From assembly GCA_045114665.1 (NCBI GenBank), contig JBGUKW010000208.1, positions 1-5,464 on the forward strand: a DNA stretch of 5,464 nt. The letters run 5' to 3'. Shown piece after piece: positions 1 to 5,464 of the stretch. The notes under the pieces were generated by a model, which was not told where the DNA came from, did no database searches, and saw nothing but the letters and a program-made list of their open reading frames with translations. The DNA is from CADAWZ01 sp045114665 (GTDB lineage Bacteria > Vulcanimicrobiota > CADAWZ01). The position numbers and the translations under genes are program-made. Position 1 is the stretch's first letter. Each line of letters starts with the position of its first letter.

Positions 1-1
1 T

Positions 2-139
2 CATCAAGTAACAGCTCCTGTTGGACAACAACAGGCAAGAGTTGCAACAGCTCCTGTTGCAACAAGACCTGCTACTACAACAACAGCAACAGTAGCAAGA
101 CCTGCTACTGCACAGCAACCAACAGTTGTAAAAAAATAA
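2..139 (+). CDS. 3' end of an unidentified gene, low-complexity Ala/Thr/Pro/Val/Gln tail
   Basis: The only open reading that fits ends at the TAA at 137-139 and runs off the left edge. The 45 visible residues are almost entirely Ala, Thr, Pro, Val, Gln and Arg, ending in VVKK. They contain short degenerate repeats such as TAPV (twice) and RPAT (twice). The DNA shows the same: a 13-nt unit is repeated at 11-23 and 47-59, and a 14-nt unit at 63-76 and 96-109. The TAA is followed 24 bases later by a strong terminator, which supports this being a real gene end. Such tails are common as flexible or surface-exposed C-termini, but the family cannot be named from the tail alone. The repeated and composition-biased DNA differs from the AT-rich neighbours. 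Confidence 0.6.
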   Translation, partial: HQVTAPVGQQQARVATAPVATRPATTTTATVARPATAQQPTVVKK

Positions 140-163
140 GCAGTAAATTAGGATATTAAAATA

Positions 164-202
164 AAAAAAATCCCTCCCCAAAAATTGGGGAGGGATTTTT
201 TT
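164..202. terminator. Bidirectional intrinsic terminator between convergent genes
   Basis: A near-perfect hairpin has a GC-rich core (TCCCTCCCCAA at 171-181 pairing with TTGGGGAGGGA at 185-195) and a three-base AAA loop. An A tract lies on the left (163-170) and a T tract on the right (196-202). The T tract follows the stem on the plus strand, and the A tract becomes a T tract on the minus strand. The element can therefore end both the plus-strand gene finishing at 139 and the minus-strand HPF gene finishing at 227. Confidence 0.92.
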
Positions 203-226
203 ATGTTTTATCCACTTTAAAAGCTG

Positions 227-799
227 TTATTTAACGATTGTATCAATTAAACTATAGCCTTTCTGGCATTTATAAACTACATTAACTCTTCCAGTTGCTG
301 CATTTACAAAAACCGAGAACCCATGTCCTCTTGACTCCATATCCATTATGGCATCTTTGACATAAATCGGTTTAGGATTTACCCGTCTTATGAGTTTAAC
401 ATCTTCTTCGAGACCTACATCTTCGAAGTCTTCGTCATTCTCTTCATCTGCATCACCAAATACAGGAATACCATCAGGTACTTCATACGGGACATTTTCG
501 AGAGCTTTTACAGGTTTTCTTGTTGTTTTTTCTTTCTGCTTACGAAGCTGTTTTTCTAATTTTTCGATAGCACTATCAAGCGAGGCATACATGTCTGCAG
601 TCTTTTCCTCAGCTCTAAAATTGGCATTATTTGTGTGAATATTAATTTCAGCAATATGCCAACTTCTCTCTGTGCTGAAAGTAACATCTGCCGAAATAAT
701 CGAGTCAGAATATTTTTTGAGCTTGCCGAGTTTTTTGTCGGTATAGTCTCTCAATGCTTCGGTTACTTCAAGATTTTTTCCTTTTACCGTAATTTGCAT
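227..799 (-). CDS. hpf: Long-form ribosome hibernation promoting factor (HPF)
   Basis: The 190-residue protein matches long HPF, which binds the 30S decoding region when growth slows and pairs 70S ribosomes into inactive 100S dimers. The N-terminal S30AE domain (about 1-95) opens with MQITVKGKNLEVTEAL and ends in a basic helix (KQLRKQKEKTTRK). A linker (about 96-135) is strongly acidic around 117-133. The C-terminal dimerisation domain (about 136-190) has the typical pattern: KPIYVKDAI, then GHGFSVFVNAATG, then VNVVYK. Length is normal for the long form. The ATG at 799 is preferred because GGGGG at 807-811 lies 7 nt upstream and the family begins at this point; a TTG two codons earlier (805) is too close to that site. 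A -10-like TATAAA lies at 848-853 on the minus strand, without a convincing -35. It is the last minus-strand gene before the shared terminator. Confidence 0.95.
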   Translation of the reverse strand: MQITVKGKNLEVTEALRDYTDKKLGKLKKYSDSIISADVTFSTERSWHIAEINIHTNNANFRAEEKTADMYASLDSAIEKLEKQLRKQKEKTTRKPVKALENVPYEVPDGIPVFGDADEENDEDFEDVGLEEDVKLIRRVNPKPIYVKDAIMDMESRGHGFSVFVNAATGRVNVVYKCQKGYSLIDTIVK

Positions 800-806
800 A
801 CGCAAA

Positions 807-811
807 CCCCC
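807..811 (-). promoter_or_regulatory. Ribosome binding site that sets the HPF start
   Basis: On the minus strand AAAAAGGGGG precedes the HPF gene. The G run is 7 nt from the ATG at 797-799 but only 1 nt from the upstream in-frame TTG at 803-805, so it supports the ATG as the start. Confidence 0.65.
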
Positions 812-913
812 TTTTTCCTTTTAATTGCCATTATTGGAAAAACACACTTTATAATTTCTACTACTTTTTTTTATATCCTTTCAAAAATTTTTATTTATTA
901 AACCTAATTTAAA

Positions 914-1768
914 TTAATGAATATTATTAAATTCTTCAAATAATATACCATTTTCTAGATCATTTAAATTATATAATCTATCTAAAACAGAAAATGTCTC
1001 TCTCAAATTGCCTTTTGCAGATTCCCAACCTTTACCATCTGTTATCCAAATAAATTTTACTTTTGGATTTTCCCTTGCCTCTTCAGTAAGCATTTTAAAA
1101 GATCTAGCAGTTTCGTTTAATTTTGATCCACCTGTTGAATAAAAATTTGTTTCTATCAAATATATAAAATGATCTGTTTTTACGACAAAATCAAATCTCT
1201 TTGTAGAGGTACCACTTCCTGAAATACTGTCAAGAGAGATATTCCACTTTGACTCTATTTCTGTTAAATACATCTCCTTATAATACTCAGCCCCTGTCTT
1301 TTTTATAAATATTTCGACAAGGTCTTCCATTTGATGCCCACCTCTATTTTTTCTTCCATTACTGTCAAGTCCCGTCTCAACACCTGTTATATAATCAACA
1401 AGATTATTTATTTTATGACCTGACAATAAATCAAATAAACCTGTTTTTTTCATAAAATAGACATATTCATCAACAGAATACTTAATTTTTTTGAAATCAA
1501 ATAAAAATGCTCCCCTATCATCTTGGGCATATATCTCATAATCCCTGACAGCAAGCAAAATAGGAATACATTTTAAAATTTGTGGATAACTAGATAATAA
1601 ATTTTTAAAATCTCCCTCAATATTTTTTGATCCTATCAAAGAATTTAAAATATTGAGTTCAATCTTGATGGAATCAACATTTTTATAGACCTTTTCAAAG
1701 TCAACATAAAAACTATATTTATTTATACAATTCCTCATTGTAGAAAGCCAACTGTCAAAATCTCTCAT
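914..1768 (-). CDS. DpnII/MboI-type type II restriction endonuclease (predicted GATC)
   Basis: This 284-residue protein resembles the DpnII endonuclease, which cuts unmethylated GATC, over its whole length; DpnII itself is about 288 residues. Matching blocks, from memory of that family, are FDSWLSTM near the N-terminus, VYKNVDSIKIELNILNSLIG, LVDYITGVETGLDSNGRKNR (about 124-143), KRFDFVVK then YLIETNFY then GSKLNETARSFKM (about 190-225), and WITDGKGW (about 241-248). The KRFDF...IETNFY segment looks like the PD-(D/E)XK core with Asn in place of the usual Lys, as I recall for DpnII. The ATG at 1766-1768 gives the family N-terminus; a GTG at 1813 would add 15 unmatched residues. No good ribosome binding site lies directly before this ATG (a GAGAGG sits about 15 nt upstream), so translation is probably coupled to the methyltransferase, whose last 14 nt it overlaps. 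No clear terminator follows its stop. Confidence 0.93.
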   Translation of the reverse strand: MRDFDSWLSTMRNCINKYSFYVDFEKVYKNVDSIKIELNILNSLIGSKNIEGDFKNLLSSYPQILKCIPILLAVRDYEIYAQDDRGAFLFDFKKIKYSVDEYVYFMKKTGLFDLLSGHKINNLVDYITGVETGLDSNGRKNRGGHQMEDLVEIFIKKTGAEYYKEMYLTEIESKWNISLDSISGSGTSTKRFDFVVKTDHFIYLIETNFYSTGGSKLNETARSFKMLTEEARENPKVKFIWITDGKGWESAKGNLRETFSVLDRLYNLNDLENGILFEEFNNIH

Positions 1769-2594
1769 AATTTGTGATAATAACCTCTCTCCCCTTTCGT
1801 TTGTCTGCAACACTGTTTATATTTCTTTTTACATCAATAACATCAATATTAAAATTACTATACAATTCATGAACAAGTTCTACATCATTATTTGACAACA
1901 TCAAATAAACGCCTTTTTTAGAAAGTTTTTTAAACAATTTTGCAAGACGTTTATGGTCATCTAATGAAAAACCTGTTTTGGTGTAAGATGTAAAATAAGA
2001 TGTATCTGAAACAGGTACATAAGGACTGTCAAAATAGACAAAATCACCTTTTCTAACTCTTTTACAAAATATTTCAAAATCAACATTTGAAATATCAACT
2101 TTTTTTAGATATTTGCTTATATTTCTAATATTAAGTTCATCTATTGAATTTATACCTGTTTTATTGTTATATGGAACATTGAATAAACCACTTGCATTCA
2201 CTCTATAAAGCCCATTGAAACAGTGTTTATTGATCCAAATAAAAAGTGATGCCAATTCAACATCAAATATATTTTCAGATACTTTTTTGTTGTATAAATT
2301 TTTCAAAAATAAATAATATTCATTATCACAATCTACTGAATCAAAAGTATTTACAAGAGAAATCAATTTATCTGCATCATTTTTTATGCTGTCGTATGTA
2401 TTTATTAACTGTGAATTTATGTCATTTATAAATGCCTTTTTATGCTTAAGTGAAAAAAGAACTGCTCCACCACCAACAAAAGGTTCAAAATACCTCTTAA
2501 TATCTTTTGGCAATCTCAATTTGATTTCATCAATTAACTGTGTTTTTCCACCTGCCCATTTTATGAAAGGACTTAAAACTATATCTTTTTTCAT
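1755..2594 (-). CDS. Dam/M.DpnII-family adenine-N6 DNA methyltransferase (predicted GATC)
   Basis: The 279-residue protein transfers a methyl group from S-adenosylmethionine to adenine N6, here presumably in GATC, protecting host DNA from the endonuclease encoded next to it. It has the alpha-group motif order: motif X PFIKWAGGKTQL (9-20), motif I FEPFVGGGAV (36-45) for cofactor binding, NDIN (58-61), the Dam-type block CFNGLYRVN (125-133), motif IV at 189-192 followed by FTSYT, SNND (234-237), and RNINS with a C-terminal EVIITNY. Motif IV is DSPY where DPPY is usual; the codons are GAC AGT CCT TAT at 2019-2030, so this is a clear Ser rather than an ambiguous call. Length is normal for the family and the frame is intact. 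The ATG at 2592-2594 has only a weak purine-rich AAGAAAG upstream. It is the first gene of the pair; making the methyltransferase first suits establishment in a new host. Confidence 0.93.
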   Translation of the reverse strand: MKKDIVLSPFIKWAGGKTQLIDEIKLRLPKDIKRYFEPFVGGGAVLFSLKHKKAFINDINSQLINTYDSIKNDADKLISLVNTFDSVDCDNEYYLFLKNLYNKKVSENIFDVELASLFIWINKHCFNGLYRVNASGLFNVPYNNKTGINSIDELNIRNISKYLKKVDISNVDFEIFCKRVRKGDFVYFDSPYVPVSDTSYFTSYTKTGFSLDDHKRLAKLFKKLSKKGVYLMLSNNDVELVHELYSNFNIDVIDVKRNINSVADKRKGREVIITNYERF

Positions 2595-2625
2595 CTATTA
2601 TTCTTTCTTTTAATAAAATAATTAA

Positions 2626-2652
2626 GGATTGAATCTATAAAAAATTCAATCC
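2626..2652 (-). terminator. Hairpin over the stop codon of the acyltransferase remnant, possible weak terminator
   Basis: A perfect 9-bp inverted repeat, GGATTGAAT (2626-2634) and ATTCAATCC (2644-2652), has a 9-nt loop. The stop codon of the last open piece of the acyltransferase remnant lies in the loop (TAG, 2635-2637). Reading the minus strand, the stem is followed by TTAATTATTTTATT, which is T-rich but not a clean T run. It could be a weak terminator just upstream of the methyltransferase gene, or an attenuating or chance structure at the junction. Confidence 0.35.
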
Positions 2653-3306
2653 GTGAAACAAAAATCCTATTATATAAAATGTGAAAATAAGATAATACAA
2701 AATAGGTAATAAAATCAACAAATGCCAAATTTTTATTTTTTCTGTCAAAAACGAATCATATTTTTTTATACATCTAGCAACATGAAATAATCCAACACCA
2801 ACTAAAGCGGGACCAATGGCATAAGGTAACGCAAATTTCACAATAGTTCTAAAATCACATCCAAGCAAAGTTATAAATATAACAACAATTAATTTAATAT
2901 TTTCATCATTTATTTTATTTATCCAAAAATAAATAATATCATTTAAAAAAGTGCTGTCAAAAACCACAAAGCCCCAGCAATAGCAATTTGATTAGCAGAT
3001 TCCCAAAATAAACTTTTTATATAAACAGGGTTAAATTTATTCTAAATCTTATCTATAAAAATAAACAAGATTCCAAATACAAAATATGGAATCAATAAAC
3101 TTTTACTTTTCTTTATAATAAAATCTTTAAATGATATATCTCGATTTTTTGTGACAAAACCAGATATAAAAAAACATTGGCATATGGAAAATATGTATAA
3201 AATAATCAAATTTACCACCAAAACCAACATGTCCCATAACCATAAGTATAATACCTAATGATCTAAATACATCAATGTATTCTATTCTGTCTATCCGTCT
3301 GCAGAA
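2635..3306 (-). pseudogene. Acyltransferase-3 family membrane O-acyltransferase, frameshifted and 3'-truncated
   Basis: Reading the minus strand and switching frames gives one continuous protein resembling acyltransferase-3 (AT3, related to fucose 4-O-acetylases). These membrane proteins acetylate sugars or cell-envelope polysaccharides. The N-terminal part has RIEYIDVFRSLGIILMVMGH, including the expected His near the end of the first membrane helix, then IHIFHMPMFFFISGF, FIIKK and LLIPYFVFG. Next comes ALWFLTALF, then LPYAIGPALVGVGLFH and another hydrophobic stretch. Three lesions separate the pieces: a run of seven A on the plus strand (3168-3174) where six would keep frame, an in-frame TAG at 3042-3044, and a run of six A (2945-2950) where seven are needed. 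No start codon exists in the first frame between the stop at 3307-3309 and an internal ATG at 3241-3243. About 222 codons remain against roughly 330-350 usual, so the C-terminal third is missing. Almost certainly non-functional. Confidence 0.85.
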
Positions 3307-3369
3307 TTATATGCTTTCACAATCCCTTTTTTGAGTTATCTATAAATGATTGGTCTTTGAGAGAAATAG

Positions 3370-3951
3370 TTACTCTGTTTTTCCATTCATCAATTCTTTT
3401 CCAGCATTCCATGCTTTACCAACTTGTTCACCTATTACATAATAGCCATACTGAAACTGATCAAAAAGAAGAGCATTTAATTTTTTAACATCTATTTTAC
3501 CATTTTCAGACAAAACAGACTCTTCAACAGCAACATTTTCGATATTGCCAACAATTGCATGTAATTTTCCATCATCAAAAATACCATCGAGTTCACATTC
3601 CATAACAAGTGGAAATTCTTCTATAATAGGAGCATTTACATACTGACTTTTTACAGCATGAAAACCTGTTTTTTCAAATTTATCATCCATTTTATTAGCA
3701 GAGGCAATACCAAAGAAATCAACCTCTTTCATATGAGTTCTATCTCCAATACTTACAGTAAAAGCTCTTTGTAATTTTATATTTTTCGTTGTCTTATGTT
3801 CTGCTTCAAGAAACAATGCAATTTTTTCATAGTCACAAATCATCCCCCAAGCAGCTGTCATAACATCAACCTTACCATTTTCATCATAAGTTGCTATCAT
3901 CAAAACTGGCATTGGAAATACAGCATTCATTGGACCTAAATTTTTTTTCAT
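3370..3951 (-). CDS. Flavin reductase-like FMN-binding protein
   Basis: The intact 193-residue protein fits the flavin reductase-like domain family (RutF/DIM6 type), small cytoplasmic proteins with an FMN-binding split barrel. Many reduce free FMN with NAD(P)H or act as flavoproteins of unknown substrate. Typical features are the N-terminal FPMPVLMIATYDENGKVDVM (about 12-31), TAAWG (32-36) and HKTTKNI (52-58), the segments expected to line the flavin pocket, then FTVSIG (64-69), PLVMECELD (114-122) and a C-terminal YYVIGEQVGKAWNAGK (170-185). The ATG at 3949-3951 follows AGAGGA with a 9-nt spacer, a good ribosome binding site. It has its own AT-rich upstream region and no functional partner nearby, so its physiological substrate is unknown. 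No clear terminator is visible after its stop, so transcription may run into the acyltransferase remnant. Confidence 0.88.
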   Translation of the reverse strand: MKKNLGPMNAVFPMPVLMIATYDENGKVDVMTAAWGMICDYEKIALFLEAEHKTTKNIKLQRAFTVSIGDRTHMKEVDFFGIASANKMDDKFEKTGFHAVKSQYVNAPIIEEFPLVMECELDGIFDDGKLHAIVGNIENVAVEESVLSENGKIDVKKLNALLFDQFQYGYYVIGEQVGKAWNAGKELMNGKTE

Positions 3952-3990
3952 TTTTTAAAATCCTCTACTATTTATATAAAATTTTTCAAA

Positions 3991-4017
3991 AATATATAAT
4001 AAATATTTTCTTGTTAA
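3991..4017 (-). promoter_or_regulatory. Candidate sigma-A promoter for the flavin reductase gene
   Basis: On the minus strand TTAACA (4012-4017; five of six matches to TTGACA) is followed after 15 nt by TATATT (3991-3996; five of six matches to TATAAT). A register 2 nt further down gives TATTTT at a 17-nt spacing. It lies about 40-65 nt upstream of the start codon. The region is so AT-rich that chance matches are expected. Confidence 0.3.
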
Positions 4018-4116
4018 AAAAATAAATTCCCTTTTAATAATATCTCATTTAATCAAATATTTATTGTTTTTATTGAATTTGATTTAGTATAAGTATTTTA
4101 TATTTAAGAAAATAAA

Positions 4117-4151
4117 AAAGTATTTTAGTAAAAAATTCACTAAAATACTTT
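4117..4151 (-). terminator. Intrinsic terminator of the secreted-protein gene
   Basis: A perfect 13-bp inverted repeat, AAAGTATTTTAGT (4117-4129) and ACTAAAATACTTT (4139-4151), has a 9-nt loop. Read on the minus strand it is followed by a T-rich tail (TTTATTTTC), 43 nt after the stop at 4195. The stem is almost all A-T, unlike the GC-cored terminator at 164-202. A second small 6-bp hairpin (ATCTAA 4161-4166 with TTAGAT 4174-4179) lies between it and the stop codon. Confidence 0.7.
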
Positions 4152-4194
4152 CTATAAAAAATCTAAAGTTCTATTAGATATTCTCCTAATAAAT

Positions 4195-5373
4195 TTACTT
4201 TTTAACTTTATCTTTTTTAACTTCTTTAACTTTCATTTTATCTTTGACATTAAAGCATTTAATTCCATTATTATTCACTAAATAAACAGTTGTAGGAATT
4301 CTGTCAACATAAATAAACGAGGGTTCTTCTTGCTGAGCAACAGAAAAGCGTTTACTTTGTGAATTTACCAATTCAACTAAAGGAAGATTGCCTCTTACAG
4401 ATAAGACAAGAAAAGAATCATTTGTAAGAGCAAATCCATAAATGCCTCTTTCTTTAGCAAGAATTTCAAGTGTTCCATCCTTTTTAATTACTGTTATAGA
4501 ATCTTTTGACTTATCTTTACCTAAAGAAACTCTACATACAATATTTCCAAAAGCAACATCACAAAAAGTTATATGTCTTGTTGGAAATGTATAAACTATA
4601 TGTGCTACTTTATCTTCTCCCATTCTCATAACATAAGAATGTTTTTCATTTCTTATTGAAAATAGAATAGAATTATTTGATTCAGGGAAAATATCATCTA
4701 CTGCACAATGAAGAGAACTTTCACCTTTAACTTCCAATGCCTTAGGTGCAGATAATAATAATTCAGAAAAAGATACAAAAGGTTCAATTTCTTTTTTCTT
4801 AACATTTATAAATGTTGGAACTATGTCTTTCATATTTTTGTCTTTATCAAGATTTTGAAGACAAGTCGCAAGTGCTGAATCATCAACAAATCTCAAATAT
4901 GAAGTACCAAAAACTGTTCCAAGCTTCATCTTTCTTATTATAGTTAATCCTGGTTCATTAACTTTTGGATTTTCCATTATCTTATCCCAATTACCAGATT
5001 CAATATTAAGAAGCCAAAGTTCTGTTGGATAACGAGAAAATGCAGCAGCATATTTTCCATTAGGACTAACAGCTACTATATCATTTTCAAATTTAAAAGG
5101 ACAATCACCACTTTTTAAAACTTTTTTAGTCAATGGGTTATACAATACCCACTGAAGGTCTCTTGTTCGCTTATTTCCATCTCTTACAAGCATAAAGATA
5201 TTTCCACTCTCTATGGCACAATCAGTTAAAGAAACATTTACGAATTTATTACCAATAGATTTCGTAATTTCCTTAGTAGTAACAGAGGTGTATGAAGCAC
5301 AAAAACAAAAACCTGTTACCAAGAAGAAAAATGAAAAACAAATAACAAAAAAGACTAAAATTTTCTTACTCAT
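4195..5373 (-). CDS. Secreted protein of unknown function, beta-propeller-like
   Basis: The 392-residue protein is not recognised as a named family. It begins with a clear signal peptide: MSKK, a long hydrophobic stretch (about 5-25) and a possible signal peptidase I site after CFCA at 26. There is no convincing lipobox. The mature part is mostly beta-rich segments. One (about 99-127, IVAVSPNGKYAAAF followed by ELWLLNIESG) resembles a blade of WD40 or TolB-like propellers, with the SPNGK turn and an aromatic strand. Further weaker segments of this kind occur around 265-300 and 315-340. The last 17 residues are lysine-rich. It is likely periplasmic or extracellular, with a binding or structural role, but this is inference. 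The ATG at 5371-5373 is chosen because it directly starts the signal peptide; no strong Shine-Dalgarno is visible. It appears to be a single-gene transcript with a terminator at 4117-4151. Confidence 0.8.
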   Translation of the reverse strand: MSKKILVFFVICFSFFFLVTGFCFCASYTSVTTKEITKSIGNKFVNVSLTDCAIESGNIFMLVRDGNKRTRDLQWVLYNPLTKKVLKSGDCPFKFENDIVAVSPNGKYAAAFSRYPTELWLLNIESGNWDKIMENPKVNEPGLTIIRKMKLGTVFGTSYLRFVDDSALATCLQNLDKDKNMKDIVPTFINVKKKEIEPFVSFSELLLSAPKALEVKGESSLHCAVDDIFPESNNSILFSIRNEKHSYVMRMGEDKVAHIVYTFPTRHITFCDVAFGNIVCRVSLGKDKSKDSITVIKKDGTLEILAKERGIYGFALTNDSFLVLSVRGNLPLVELVNSQSKRFSVAQQEEPSFIYVDRIPTTVYLVNNNGIKCFNVKDKMKVKEVKKDKVKK

Positions 5374-5391
5374 GTAAAACTGCTACTCAAA

Positions 5392-5413
5392 ATGTGATTA
5401 AATATACTCACAT
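5392..5413 (-). promoter_or_regulatory. Inverted repeat upstream of the secreted-protein gene, possible operator
   Basis: ATGTGA (5392-5397) and TCACAT (5408-5413) form a perfect 6-bp inverted repeat with a 10-nt AT spacer, starting 19 nt upstream of the start codon. The spacer contains TATATT on the minus strand (5400-5405), a possible -10 box, so a protein bound here could block transcription. The half sites match those of CRP/FNR-type regulators, but the spacing is 10 rather than 6, so the assignment to that family is doubtful. Confidence 0.3.
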
Positions 5414-5464
5414 AATGGAATTGAAATCCTCACGGATATTTCTTACTGCTTCTTTTATTTATTC

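Noticed and set aside
390..638. Plus-strand open frame, Ser/Phe-rich, opposite HPF
   Set aside because: It lies antisense to a clearly recognised HPF gene, has no ribosome binding site, and its Ser-rich content reflects the complement of acidic and basic codons.
635..901. Plus-strand open frame of 88 codons running over the HPF start and its upstream region
   Set aside because: It overlaps HPF on the opposite strand and the promoter region, and shows no recognisable family.
905..916. 12-nt palindrome TAATTTAAATTA at the endonuclease stop
   Set aside because: It is A/T only, in AT-rich DNA, with no T tract or loop to make a terminator; likely chance.
2246..2613. Two plus-strand open frames antisense to the methyltransferase gene
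   Set aside because: They are antisense to an intact, motif-complete methyltransferase and have no support of their own.
800..2660. Target-site duplication or terminal inverted repeats flanking the restriction-modification operon
   Set aside because: Only short AT-rich matches of the kind expected by chance were found between 800-913 and 2595-2660.
2635..3230. Two separate small membrane protein genes
   Set aside because: Both pieces, plus sequence between and upstream of them, join into one acyltransferase-3 protein once two frameshifts and one stop are allowed for.
5414..5461. Short protein-like stretches at the right edge: minus strand IKEAVRNIREDFNSIM and plus strand MELKSSRIFL
   Set aside because: The minus-strand piece has a stop just upstream at 5459-5461 and no start codon. 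The plus-strand piece has no ribosome binding site and runs off the edge after 17 codons. Neither can be supported from this window.
1..5464. CRISPR array, tRNA, rRNA or riboswitch
   Set aside because: No regularly spaced direct repeats, no cloverleaf-like GC-rich segments with a TTCGA-type loop, and no known riboswitch core were seen in the short intergenic regions.

Overview
This is an AT-rich window from a low-GC bacterium with mostly minus-strand genes. A long-form hibernation promoting factor (HPF, about 190 residues with the C-terminal dimerisation domain) and an AT-rich DpnII-like restriction-modification pair would fit Bacillota, but long HPF occurs in several other phyla and nothing here fixes the taxon.

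Layout from left to right. At 2-139 is the 3' end of a plus-strand gene encoding a low-complexity Ala/Thr/Pro/Val/Gln tail. It converges on HPF, and a strong GC-cored hairpin at 164-202 with A and T tracts on its two sides serves as a shared bidirectional terminator. HPF lies at 227-799 (minus). Next comes a two-gene restriction-modification operon, transcribed on the minus strand with the methyltransferase first: a Dam/M.DpnII-family adenine-N6 methyltransferase (1755-2594), then a DpnII/MboI-type endonuclease (914-1768), overlapping by 14 nt. Upstream of the operon are the remains of an acyltransferase-3 family membrane protein (2635-3306). It is broken by two homopolymer frameshifts and a stop codon, and its 3' part is missing where the restriction-modification operon begins. 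Then come an intact flavin reductase-like FMN protein (3370-3951), a 243-nt AT-rich spacer with a terminator hairpin, and a secreted protein of unknown function with beta-propeller-like sequence (4195-5373).

The only obvious multi-gene system is the predicted GATC-specific restriction-modification pair, which appears to sit in a remodelled spot between HPF and a dead acyltransferase gene. Two points deserve attention. The methyltransferase catalytic motif IV reads DSPY instead of the usual DPPY. All eight GATC sites of the window lie in or near the restriction-modification genes and the neighbouring 3.3-3.5 kb stretch, with none in the outer ~3 kb. I do not see a clearly novel multi-gene system here.
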